This document shows positions 30,473 through 43,100 of a DNA stretch of 64,000 bases, in pieces (the stretch's first letter is position 1; each line of letters opens with the position of its first letter). The notes beneath the pieces are model-generated. The model searched no databases, was not told the origin of the DNA, and saw nothing but the letters and a program-made list of their open reading frames with translations. A program made the translations under genes and the position numbers. The DNA lies in contig NC_088911.1 of assembly GCF_963576675.1 (NCBI RefSeq), positions 84,287,256-84,351,255 of the forward strand, read 5' to 3'. The DNA is from Euphorbia lathyris. Its lineage: Eukaryota; Streptophyta; Magnoliopsida; Malpighiales; Euphorbiaceae.

Positions 30473-32040
30473 ATGTAAACGAACCTCCCGCTCGACGAGT
30501 TGGAAGTCAGCACGACGAACGAGAGATCAGTCCTCGCCCGGAGCCCATTTCGGTCCACCCGACTTCTCCAAACTTACCTGAACACAACCACGAGCTAACC
30601 ACAAGGTGGTTGATGATGTGGCATGGAAGTTAGTGGTAGTTGGTGGAAGTTGCGAAAGTTGGTGATGTGGCAAGGTAGTGGGCAAGGTTAGAGAGAATTT
30701 TAAGGGTTAGTTGATGAATAATTACCAAAATACCACTCAATAATTACCAAAACGCCACTCCAAAAAACTATAAATAGGTCCTCCATTCTTCATAATAACA
30801 CACACTCAACACAACAAAAAACCCCTCTCAAAGCTCCAATGCTTAATCTTTTGTTCTTAGTTCTTCAAGTTCTTCTTTTTCGTTCTTCAAGTTCTTAGTT
30901 TTAATTCCTTCTTTTAGCTTGCTCTAGCTTTAATCCAAGTTCCAATAGCCTCTTTCCAAGTTTTTTCAATTCAATTTAACATTCCCAAGCCTTTAATTTG
31001 CTCAATTCATAGCTAGAATTCTGTTTTCAAATTAATTTTCCAGATTCGTCCAAGTATTTTCAAAGCCCGATTTCGTCCGTTTAAATTCATTTTTTGCTTT
31101 CGATCCCTTCAACAAAGTTGTTCCTGACGTCTTGAATTTCAATCTAGTATATTTATTTTCCCAATTCCGTGTTCAGAAACCATAGTTACAAGCCAATCTT
31201 TACAGCTCAAATTCTTTTAGATACTCTGTTTCCAGAATTTCCCAGATTCGTCCAGTTATTTTCAACTCCCAATTTCGTCTACTTAAATTCCGTTTTAGCC
31301 TTCGATCCCTCATAGAAGTTTGTTTCTCTCTTTCTGAAGTTAAATTTAGCCTATTTACTCGTCCAATTCCGTGTTCTTAAGCATCCAAACGAGCCTACCG
31401 AAGTTGAAGGTTGAATCTGCCCCATTTGCCTACTATACGTTTAGTCATTGCCAAGAGCACATACCGTACGGGCCCGACCGGCTGCAGCTCTCCGAGAACC
31501 TCGCACCAACACCAAAATTCAACGTCAATCCGAGATAGCTATTGTGGCTCCGAGTTTGTTGTTGAATTTCAATTTATTTTATCGCATTTCAATTCTTTGT
31601 ATTGATTTGTTTATTCTAATTCAATTGATTACCTATATGTTTAATATAGAGATTTCTCAATTGTAATTCATTTCATTTTAATGCTTACTTTGCACATATG
31701 TATTCAAACACTTATTCATATCAATAAATACCAATTTTTCCAAATCTCGTGTCAATTTCGCACTTCAATTTCTTTATTTTACACGTCTTCAATTCATACG
31801 CTTAGCTTAAATAAAATAATTAATCTAGCAAAGTTTTTATAACGGCGCTAGAGACCCAAGAGGGACTTTTTCAATCCTTGCGTCCCTCGCCAATCGCTTC
31901 AATTAGATTTCAAGTTTTGGCGCACAAATTCCATAAACTTAACCGTCTTTCATAATTGAGAAATAATTTCTCTGGCACGCCCGCATCCTAACCACACGTA
32001 CAAGGTTGAAAATTAGCATATTTCGAAAATATCGCTAACA
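30473..32040 (+). mobile_element. Uncharacterised LTR-like repeat
   Basis: The segment starts tgtaaacgaacctcccgctc and may end at cgctaaca. It carries a clear TATA motif, aactataaataggtcc, near 30770, then a long leader-like, T- and C-rich stretch without ORFs. This could be a solo LTR or a retrotransposon end. I found no partner LTR, no clear duplication and no primer site, so the class and both ends are uncertain. Confidence 0.35.
31040..31400. repeat. Imperfect tandem duplication, about 200-bp unit
   Basis: Two diverged copies start at about 31040 and 31242. Both contain ccagattcgtcca, then atttcgtc, cttcgatccct and ccaattccgtgttc in the same order. They lie in the leader-like part of the LTR-like repeat. 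Confidence 0.75.
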
Positions 32041-32129
32041 CTTATATTACTTTTTTTAGTTTCTTTTCTTCTCACAAAAGATAAATTACACCCATGAACC
32101 ACTGAACTTTATCCATTTTAACATTGTGG

Positions 32130-33937
32130 TCATTGAACTTCAATTCTTAACGGTATAGCTACTGAACTTTATATTTTTTAATACGGGTGACCACTCAACT
32201 TTAATTAACTTCTCAAAATGATCGTTAACGACTTCAAAATGAAAATATTCAAGAATTAAAGTTGTTCAGAACGATATTTATCATAAAATCACATTTTTTA
32301 TTTTCCAAAATCACATTTTTTAAAGATTTCTCCCTCTAAAAGTTCATACTCTCTCCTAACCGAACAATAACTAAATTTTTTTTTTGGTAAGAAGGGAAGA
32401 AAAAAAACAAACAAACAAAAACCTAACCCGGGATCAGTCTAGGAAGACTGACCCCAATCCTATCCTCAAGAAGAGAAGGTAACAGAAAAGAAGGAAGAAC
32501 GGAAAGGGTAGAAACACCTAACATCCCCCCATGCCCAGCAGCTGCCAAGCGATCCGCCACGCGGTTTTGCTCCCTATAAATATGGAAGAAGGTAAGAGAA
32601 TCGAAGGCAGGACGAAGCCTCAAGATGGCTTTAATGAGATTCTGACTCTTAAGACAAACAGCCTGTCTATCCGAAATCCTGTTGATAGCCTCCAAATTGT
32701 CAGACTCCACCGAAAGTCTTTTAACACCCATGCGAATGGCGAGTTTAATGCCAGACAAGATCCCCAGAGCTCCGCAGTAAAGGAGGAGCCCGTGCCTAAG
32801 TTATGGGTAAACCCAGCCAGCCAGGCGCCACCAGCATCTCGAAGAACTCCACTAGCAGCAATTCTGCCATTACTAAGGCAGGAGCCATCCGTATTCAACT
32901 TGACAACCCCTTCCCTGGGCTTCCTCCAACCAACTAACTGGACCTCTTTAACCGGGGAGGGGTGAACCATGGGCTCTCCTTCAAAACTCTTTGTAATAAC
33001 AGAGAGTTTTTTTGAGAAGTAAAACCGGAGGTCAGGAATAAAGACAGTCTTCTCAGCAAATAACTCTTCATTCCTCCATTTCCACATTTGGTGACAAATA
33101 ATAGCGAAGAGAATAGCCCCGTGCTCCATACTGGCCAACAAATTCCCATTAACCCCTTCAGAGAACCAGTCAATATCAGAGAACCCCATAAAGGAAGGAA
33201 GGATGTGGTGAGGAATGACCCCTTCCCAAACCTTTCTACTATTCGGGCAATCCCTCAAAGCATGGCACAAGGTTTCCACATGGCCGCTGCATCTGCTACA
33301 GGCACCAGATACAGCCAAGTGCCTTCTGTGTCTATCTGTATTCGTGAGGAGCCTGTCTTTGACTCCCAGCCATAGGAAACTCCTAATGCGGTAGGGGACT
33401 TTGAGGGCCCAAATGGACTTCCAAATTTCCAAGGGAGGATCAGCCCTATTAGGGGTAAAAGCTTCATAGGCCGATTTGCAAGAATAAGAACCATTATTAG
33501 TCAAGGCCCTGCAGTGTCTGTCCTTATCCTCCTCCTGATTACTAATCTTCACACCTCTAATATTAAGGAGGGTCTCCAGGCTAAGAAAGGAGTCGAACTT
33601 AGACCAGATCCAGTCTCCCTCCGAGTCCACCACATCAGCAATTCTCCAGGAGAGGAGATCATTCGGCGGAGGGGCGATGCACACCTCAATCAACGGTTTG
33701 TCACCAATCCAGGTGTCATACCAAAAACTAATGGATCTCTCATTACCCACCTCCAAGCCAATTTTCAAAAATTAAAATTTCTTAAAATATTATTAACTTT
33801 TCGAATTTTTTTATTTTAAAACTGTCAACGATCGTTTTGAAGTATTGAGTGGCTAACGATGTTAATGAACAAAAAATATATATACACATATAAAGTTCAC
33901 TTGTTTAAAACTTGAAGTTGAGTGCCACAATGTTTAG
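32130..33937. mobile_element. Foldback element split by a LINE
   Basis: The left arm (about 32130-32250: acattgtggtcattgaactt, ccactcaactttaa, aaaatgatcgttaac) is mirrored by the right arm (about 33815-33937: gttaatgaac, gagtgccacaatgtt, ctgtcaacgatcgtttt). The outer part of the left arm (about 32083-32130) has no mirror on the right. The LINE at 32372-33768 sits between the arms. The family is not assigned. Confidence 0.55.
32372..33768 (-). pseudogene. 5'-truncated L1-type LINE (RT zinc-binding and RNase H part)
   Basis: On the minus strand the frame gives the zf-RVT region of plant LINEs: SYSCKSAYEAF, then IWKSIWALKVPYRIRSFLWL, then CSRCSGHVETLCHALRDCP. An RNase H follows (VVKLNTDGSCLSNGRIAASG, then VESDNLEAI and REQNRVADRLAAAGH). 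A one-base loss near 32760, in the ELWG codons, shifts the frame between the two halves of the RNase H. The minus-strand 3' end is a poly(A), seen as the T run at 32372-32381. The endonuclease and most of the RT are missing, as is usual for incomplete reverse transcription. Confidence 0.88.
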
Positions 33938-34189
33938 TCTAAATAAAAAAAAATAAAAAAGAAGCCTCCTAGAATACTAGTACTATCATTCACTGAACCG
34001 GCCTTCACTCCAAATTTTATGATCACCACCTTCAATCTTTTTGGCTTTCCTCGGAACTCAATCCTTCCTCTGCGAATCTCCTTATCCGACAAAAATATCG
34101 AAGTCACAAGCAACCAGAGCAGATTTCCTTGCGTCTGTTTCCAAAAACGAACAAAGCAATTGCTTCGTTTCTCCTCCCAAAATCCAGCA

Positions 34190-37100
34190 ATGCCTCCGTC
34201 CAAAGCGGTCAAAATCTTGGCTGAGTACGCTAAATCGAAGAGGTCTTCATGCAAGAAGTGCTCTCAAGTTATACAGGCTAAAACCTTGCGGCTGGGTTTG
34301 GTCAGCAGAGACCCGCGAGGGTTTGATATGACTAAATGGCATCACTTGGATTGCTTCTCCGAGAAGGTTGAATCGACGGAGGAGATTCTCGGGTTTGCTT
34401 CATTGAAGGTCACTGCTCTTTCTTTCATTTTAGCCTTTCTTTGAAGGTTACTTGGAGTTATAACTTGTTTAACGCTGATCTTGAAATGCGATTCTGTTTT
34501 CCTTATTTTGGCCTACAAAGTAATCCACATTCGTTATAATTTTGTGCATTCGAATGACGTGAATGTTAGTTACAATTTTGCGAATTCCAATGACTTGAAT
34601 GTTAGTTGAAAGGGTATCTGGTATTATCTCTGAATTATCATAGATAATTTGTAACTTAAATTAGAATATTAGAACTAGAGACATCCATATGGATGTCGAT
34701 TCTGCTTACAGTGAGCCAAATGTGTCATGCGCACTAGTGTTTGTGCTTAACCAAACACCATTTTTGCGATGGAAAATCACAATTCTGAGTTATTCTTCCC
34801 CTTACTATGGTTTTTGTTTAACATTTGCAAATATTAGTTTAATTGCCTGCTCTCAGTCTTTTGACTTTTCTGCTTTCTTCTGCTCTCAGGAAAATGATCA
34901 GGAAGCTTTGAAGAAAGTGGTGAGTGGATTTAAGAGCCACGTGGATGTGGTGCAAATTAAATTTGTGATGCTATTCAATATTTTCAATTCCCCTGAAAAA
35001 GTGGATAACTAAGAACCATCATAATCAAGACAATCACAATTGTTAGGGTAATTACTGTTGGGGCTCTGTAGGCTTTCATGTCTAACTCAGAGAAAGTATT
35101 TATGCCTCGAATCTAGAACTGAAAACTAACTTTTTGTGCACATTGGATGTTAAGAGAGGGAAAAAGCAAAGAGTCCGCTCGTATATAGTGGAAAGATGCT
35201 GGTAAATTGCATGTCCCAACTCTGTTTATTTGGATTGGCTCCTAACTACTGTAATTAGATAACCAACGTTTGTTTTTTCATTATTAAAAAGACCATGTGA
35301 GTTTTTATTGGTTGTAGATTTGAGAATTGAGTAGGTAATAGGTTTGAACCTCGCTTTATGAAGTGCACAATGAAAAACTAGCAAGTTTAAGCTATTGACT
35401 AGGTATTCTGGTCTGATATTAACCAATGACATAAGGCTTCTGACTAGAAGATTGATTCCAAGGAAACACTCAGCTGGTTGTAGAGGTCTTTCTAATTTTC
35501 ATGCATATATGCTGAGAAGCTTGTTTGTTACATGGCATTGTAAAATATTAGTCATTGCGCAGCTCATATTATAAAGTCTACTAAGTTATGCATAGATAAT
35601 TTGGAACACTTCAACAATGAAGCATGTTTTGGTTATGATTGGATTCTAAAATGTCATGGAAAGTTAGCCTGCAAGGTTTAAATTGATTGTGCTCGGGAAA
35701 CTTTCTGATATAGATCTATTGGTGATATGGTAATTGATCAGGAAACAATTGGTAGCTGCTCATGCAAATCTATATCCAGTTTCTGACCACTTGGTCTGAA
35801 ATCCTAAATTATCTTGTTGTTTTGCTTCCATTAAATCGTTAAAAGAGATCCTTTTGCTGTTGCATATATCAGTTAAATTCCTTCAGTCTCTGTTTGCTGT
35901 GCTGCATCTGTCATTGCCAGATGCAGATAAGGCATTGTCTTTCTCCACCATGACCGGGGTTGCTAAGAATATTATTTATAAGGTTAATCTTGTAATTTTA
36001 TTTTCTAATTATAATCTTGATGTCGTGTGACTGAGAGGTCACGGTTCAAGTCTTAGGAGCGGCCTCTTGTCAAAAAATTGGCAAGGGAAGGCTTGCTCCC
36101 AGTACATCCTTGTGGTGGGACCCCTCCCCGGACCCTCGCATTAAGCGGGGACGCGTAATGCACCGGGCCGCCCTTTAATCTTGATAGATGACTTGGCTGT
36201 TTATTGTGGCTATCTGCTCACTTTCTTATTTTATCTTTTCAACTATTTCTTTATTTGTTTGAGTAATACTATAGGTATATAGAATTTCGTGGGAAGCTAT
36301 TAAGGAAAATTTCCTTTTTATTTATTTTTATCAACGATAGATGTTTGATGCAACGGTAAACGTTGTTGTCGTGTGACCAAGAGGTCACGGGTTCGAGTCT
36401 TAGGAGCGGCCTCTTACCAAATAAATTGGCAGGGGAAGGCTTGCCCCAGTACACCCTTGTGGTGGGACCCCTCCCCGGACCCTCGCTCAGCGGGGACGCG
36501 TAGTGTGACCGGGCCGCCCTTTTTTTTTATAGATGTTTGATGCATCAATATCTCTAGTAGGATGTACATATAATGTTGCAAGAAAATTACCTTTTACCAT
36601 GCTTTTAAAAAAAATAAATAAATAACTAGTTTTTGGCCCGTGCGATGCACGGCTTAATATATAAATATTAATAAAAATACAATCTAATAATTACAATTAA
36701 TGACATAAATGTGTTATATAAATTAAATATTATTATTTGATTTTCACATTTACTTTAAATAATATTTTTATAGATAAATATAATAATAAAATAAAAACTA
36801 ATATATTATATATTATATTATATTTTTTATCAGTAAAAAAGGAGGAAGTGACACCTCAGTTCCATCGTTACTGTTTTATATTATATATAGATATATAGAA
36901 AATTAGAGAGATTTTAGGGATTAATTTAAATTCTGTAGTACTCTTAAATATATGGGATAAAATAATCTTTTTATAGATAAATATACATAATAAAATTAAA
37001 ATTAATATATTAAATTTTTTATCACTAAAAAAGGAGGAAGTGACACCTCAGTTCCATCGTTACTGTTTTATATTATATATATATAGATGTGTAGAGAATT

Positions 37101-40100
37101 AGAGAGATTTTAGGGATTAATTTAAATTCTGTAGAACTCTTAGATATAGTACGGATAAAATAATCTTTTTATAGATAAATATATATAATAAAATTAAAAT
37201 TAATATATTAAATTTTTTATCACTAAAAAAGGAGGAAGTGACACCTCAGTTCCATCGTTACGGTTTTATATTATATATAGATGTGTAGAGAATTAGAGAG
37301 ATTTTAGGGATTAATTTAAATTTTGTAGAACTCTTAGATATAGTATGGATAAAATAATCTTTTTATAGATAAATATATATAATAAAATTAAAATTAATAT
37401 ATTAAATTTTTTATCACTAAAAAAGGAGGAAGTGACACCTCAGTTCCATCGTTACTGTTTTATATTATATATAGATGGGAAGTGAATTTGGAGGGTGGAT
37501 GGAACTTATAGGGTATAGTTGCCCCATAGATTTGTTGTTGTTGTTGCAACCCCTGCAGTTTTTTTTTTTTTTTTTCCCTTTAAGCACCAGGTGGGTACTT
37601 TTTAACTTTGCAGATTTCAGGAGTTAAAGATGTCGTTGAAGGAAGCCCAAATTCTGCTTCAGAGGTATTGATTGAAATGTACACAATACAAAATTTGTAA
37701 AATACTGTATAAGTCCTGCAAATGCATATTGTTCAAATCTTTTAAACTGTTATTTATTGTCTAAAATAAATACTAAAAAAATATGAATAGCTCAATAATC
37801 GATACCTTTAGATAGATTATATTAGTTATATTTGTAAATTGAAGAAGTAAACCCAATAAATGATTCAAATGTTTAGAGTCTAAAATAATAATTATACTCT
37901 GTTTTCTAAGCCAGAAGTATTTTCTAAGAAAATTATCTGTAAATATTCTGATTCTGATTTTCTTGATTACTGTTGAGATGAAAGATTTTAGAAAATGGTA
38001 TATTTTTATAGCATCTCTCTTGAGTGAAAATGGAATTCATCCTTTGTCATTTTTCTCGTCATATATTCATCATAGCTTACACCTTTTTTTGCAATGAATT
38101 TCAGAGAATGGATGAAAGTGGGGAAGAACTTCAGTTGAAGGGGAAGATATCTATGAAAAGGAAGGTACTTGAATGCCTTTGTTTTTCTTGATTCCTATCA
38201 AGATAAATAGTTACATAAACTGCTCTTTTTCAAAATATTTCAAGTAAAAATAGAGTTACACCTTTCTTATCTTTCATCATATCTTTTTCATAATTCATAA
38301 TTCAATTCAGAAAACGGTTGAAAATGGGGAAGAACTGGAGCTGGAGGAGAAGATAACTAAGTTAAGTAAGGTAGGAAAATGCCTTTTCATTATCTTGATT
38401 CCTATCAAAATAAAAGTTGTACAAATTGGTGTATTCTTGTAGCATCTATGTGTAAAAGTAAACATGAAACTCATTTATTGTTGTTGTTCATCATTATACT
38501 TATTAGCCATCACCTTGTTTATAACCAAATGCAGAGCACAGATGAAAATGAGGATGAACTTGAGCTGGAGGAGGAGGAGACATCTAAGAAAAAGAAGGTA
38601 GGGGAGGGTAGCATCTGTTTTCTTGATTCCCAGCAATATAAGAAGTTTCATAATATGCTCTACTTTATGACATCTCTTTTTAACTGGATTTGAATTCATC
38701 CTTAGTTTTGTTTTATCACAAATCCTTCATAGCTTACACCTTGTTTGTCACCTAACTCAGAGAACAGATGACATTGGGAAAGAACTTAAAGATAAGGAGA
38801 AAATATCTAAACAAACTAAGGTAGAAAACTGCCTTTTTCTTTTTAAAATTTCCTTGTTGTATTTGATAGGACCCTATCCCATTCTAAGTTGTCATAAAGT
38901 TATGCATTGAATGTTCTGAGTATTTAGTTGTAAGTGATTATTTAGCTACTGGACTTATACTGATGGTGTTTACCTTTTAAATACTTTCCATGGCCGAGAT
39001 GGATATTTCTTTTTCTAAAGTGTACTTGCATTTGCTACTAGTTAACAACTCTTACTGAGGAAGCACAAGCTCAGCTTGAGATAACCTTTTCACTCGCTGA
39101 CATCAAGGATGAATATAAGGTTTGACGGATTCACATTTTTGTATTTTTCAGATTTGGCATTCTCATGACATCCTTCTTATTGTTCATGTGTGTTTTCCTT
39201 ACTGAGAAAACATAAGTCATTGATGTGAATTGCCGTAAGTGAGGGTCTTGTCTTAATAATTTTTATTTGCGGAAGATTTTAGTCCTTCCCATGTTTAATT
39301 CTTTCATTCTGATTCAGGGTGCTAAATTGTTACCAAAGTGGAAGGCATTCCAAACTATCATATTTCTTGAGCGGGTAAGAATTTGTTTCTGAACAGTTTT
39401 TCCATATGGAGACATAGAGCTGCACCCATGACCCACCTGTGCAAACATGTATTCACATGTTACTTCTAAAAATTCGATACTTGATAGTTCTAAGCATGGT
39501 CAAGCAAGTTGAAATTCAATGAAAATAGAAAGAACATGCGGATGAAAATGTAATGTGAAGAAATATTTGACATTCCAGTTGCTGGTTGATATCCGAATTG
39601 AAATATGCTTTCATGACATCTAATATCTTGTGTATTCTAACTACTGTTGGATGGTAAATGTTATTGCTGCTGTTCATTACTGTTTTTTCTTGTTTATATT
39701 GTTGCACCTAGTTATATTATATTCTGTGCATGTATACTCAAAAACCTTATGACATATTTGATTTTAGGGTAAATTTCAAAAAAAACCCCTGTGGTTTCAC
39801 TTTTTTGCCAAAAAAGGACTGTGGTTTTTTCGTTTCAAATACAGGACTGTGGTTTATTCCATTACACTATTTACGGATTTGGTGAAGATGCCGTTAATTT
39901 GCTGACGTGGCTGAAGGGCAATTATGGGTTTTTAAAAAAATTAGGGTAAATTTAAAAAAAAAACCCTGTGGTTTCACTTTTTTTGCAGAAAAAGGACTAT
40001 GGTTTTTTTTCTTTTCAAATACAGGACTGTGATTTATTCTTTACACTATTTACGGATTTGGTAAAGATGTCGTTTATTTGCTAACGTGGCTGAAGAGTAA

Positions 40101-43100
40101 ATATGGATTTTTAAAAAAATTGATCAATAAATTTTTTATAACTATTTTGGGTCTACAATATTTACCGATGAATTTTTTATAACTATTTTGTGGCTACAAT
40201 ATTGACTATAAAATCTCACATGAGCGCAATCTCACATGGTTGTTCAAAGCCTTTTATAGTCAATTTTTTTAAAAAACTCATATTTGCCCTTCAGCCACGT
40301 CTGCAAATAAACGACATCTTCACCAAATCCGTAAATAGTGTAATGGAATAAATCACAGTCCTGTATTTGAAAAGAAAAAAAAACCACAATCCTTTTTCTG
40401 CAAAAAAGTGAAACCACAGGGTTGTTTTTAAAAAAATTTATCCCAATTTTTTTAAAAACCCATAATTGCCCTTCAGCCACGTCAGCAAATTAACGGCATC
40501 TTCACCAAATCCGTAAATAGTGTAACGGAATAAACCACAGTCCTGTATTTGAAACGAAAAAAACCACAATCCTTTTTTGGCAAAAAAGTGAAACCACATG
40601 GGTTTTTTTTGAAATTTACCCTTGATTTTATGATCTGCAATGGTCAGAAGCAACATTTTCGGCATGTTGTATTGTTTACAGTGTGTTCTTACTATGTTTT
40701 TTTTATTCTTTAATTTAAAAGAAAATGAACACTATGCAGGATGATGACCTCCATGACTCAAACAAAATTGCTGCATTTGATTTTGATGGATGTCTTGCAA
40801 AAACACACGTTCAAAGGTATTGATCCTATTGTATTTGTTCATAATTGAATGCTTTACTTAGTTTTATTTTGTTATTTTCATGAGTAATGGAAGCTATTAA
40901 AGAAATAACTCCATGTTCATGATTATTCTCCCTTGATGCCATTCTCTCTCTATTTAGGAATGAATTATAGATTTATAATTTATGGGATGGTGCTATTTCC
41001 TGGGCATGGATTTGTTCTTTTTTTATTTGACAAAAGTGTTATTTAGTAATTGAGTCAGTATTTTCTACTTTTTTCATTTCCTTTTCCTTCCAAAAATATC
41101 ACGATTCAACTAGGAAATAGAAACTAATGTAAATCCAAGTGTTTATTAATTAACTTAAACAATTCTATTTCTTTTTTATTCATAAATTTCTATATAAAGG
41201 CAAAAAAATTTATGTATTTTTATTGGTTTATGTTTGATAACCACAAAATTTAACACATGCAAATGTACATACATGATCGAAATCTTGAGTGTTTGTTTAA
41301 TGCCCAACATCCTAACCAAATTTAGCTCTTGTTAATTTCATCACACTATAACTATAAATGGTTCAGTGGGTTCTTAGGAAGAATGCTATGGAAAAAACAC
41401 ATCATTAATTATAGGGATAAGGGCCAAATTCAACCCTAAAGTTAGGGTTAAATTTGCACCATTTCATATGTTATCCCTTATAAGTGCAAATGCAAAACAA
41501 GGAAGCAATATAAAACAAAGTTATTCCAATTGAATTTTATGTGTTTGACAGAAATGGGACAACTGAATTGAGGAATCTCTATATTGAAAACTACTTCTAT
41601 AAAGACAAGAATTGTCTTTAAGGTTCTTATCTTTATATATTCAAAATTGTTGACCAATGGAAGTGAATAAAAGTTTATTATGATTTTTTTTAGGGAAAGT
41701 TAAAAAAACTGCATGTGGTTTGCAAATGCAAATTTGTGGTTTAAAAGTTGGCAAACTCAGGTGTGTGGTTTGCAAACTCGGACATTGTGTCAAAATTGTT
41801 GTGGTGGCTATTTAAGCCAAAAGGGAGCAATTTGGAACAAGTTTAAGGAGACTTTTGCAGATTATCCCATATATATGAATTTGCAAATTAACTAAAGGAA
41901 CTTGCATTGTACTAACTCTAACTCTAGAAATGGTGCCACCCTATTAAATGTAATATTGTATTGCCTTCAATTCCTTAAATAAGTTGAAGTGATTGTGCTA
42001 CATGTATTAGAATATACCTTACTGGAATCCAGAGGTGTATATGCGTCTTGATATGCGAAATATGCAGTGGCAAATTCGCCTTATATTTAGCTGATAGATC
42101 AACATCCTATGGAATAAAATTTATCATTTTGTTTCATTTGTCAATAACATTGTTTATGTGCAAAAATGGAAATTGTTAATACCGTTATTCTAGGTTTGTC
42201 TATTGAAATATATTGTTTTTGTTTTTTATGTTGTTATTATCATTTTCATGAGACTGTAGTTAAGATGCCAACACATGTTTATGATACTTGAGATGGATGG
42301 AGAAATTGCTTAAGCTATGTGCTCTTACATCTTACTTCTGTTAGATATTCAAGTGTTATGGATGGAACTGAATTTTCTTTAGAATTAGATCTAAAATTTC
42401 AACAATTTACTTGATAATGATATGAATAACAACTTTACTACATGGATAGAAAGACAGGATAAGGGTGTTCTAGTCTTTTCGTTTTTAGTTTGATAGAACT
42501 TTGCGATTAGTTTTCAGTTTGCTGCTAGATTTTAGACTCTCTTTTTTTATCAATTTTGATTCATCAGGAATTAAAAATAATATTCCACATGTGATATGTT
42601 CATGTTTCTTCATTTTATTATGACCTTACTTTCCCAAGTTTTGCTTTCACTCTATAAGATATTATGTGCTACCAATCATTACTGGTTTCACTTCCCAAGC
42701 ACCTGATCAATGTTTTAGGTTTTGAATCTTTTAAAATTCACTTAGTTTTGAGTGGTTTTTTCATACCTTTGTTGCACGAAAAGTTCAAGCTGGAAAACTG
42801 CAGAGATGTTCTAATCATGTTATTTTGATTCCAGAGTAGGTGCACAGTTTTGGTCCCTTATGTATCCTTCTATACCAGAGAAGCTGCATAAGTTATATAA
42901 TGATGGCTACAAGTTGGTTAGTTTCTCTAGTTTCCAATTTATATATATATTTTGGCACCTTGTTGTTTTGATTTCATGGTAATTTATTGATTAGGAAATA
43001 TTTAAAACTGTTTGTCATGATCAGGTTATCTTCACAAATGAATCCAACATTGATCGCTGGAAGAATAAAAGGCAAGTAGCAGTTGACTCGAAATTAGGAC

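Noticed and set aside
34689..35012. A 107-codon ORF running through exon 2 of the ZDP gene
   Set aside because: It reads through intron sequence on both sides. The splice sites at 34889 and 34920 and the phase with exons 1 and 3 support the short exon instead.
36022..36528. tRNA genes suggested by box-B-like sequences
   Set aside because: No cloverleaf can be formed. The shared tails, T runs and target duplications show that these are SINEs.
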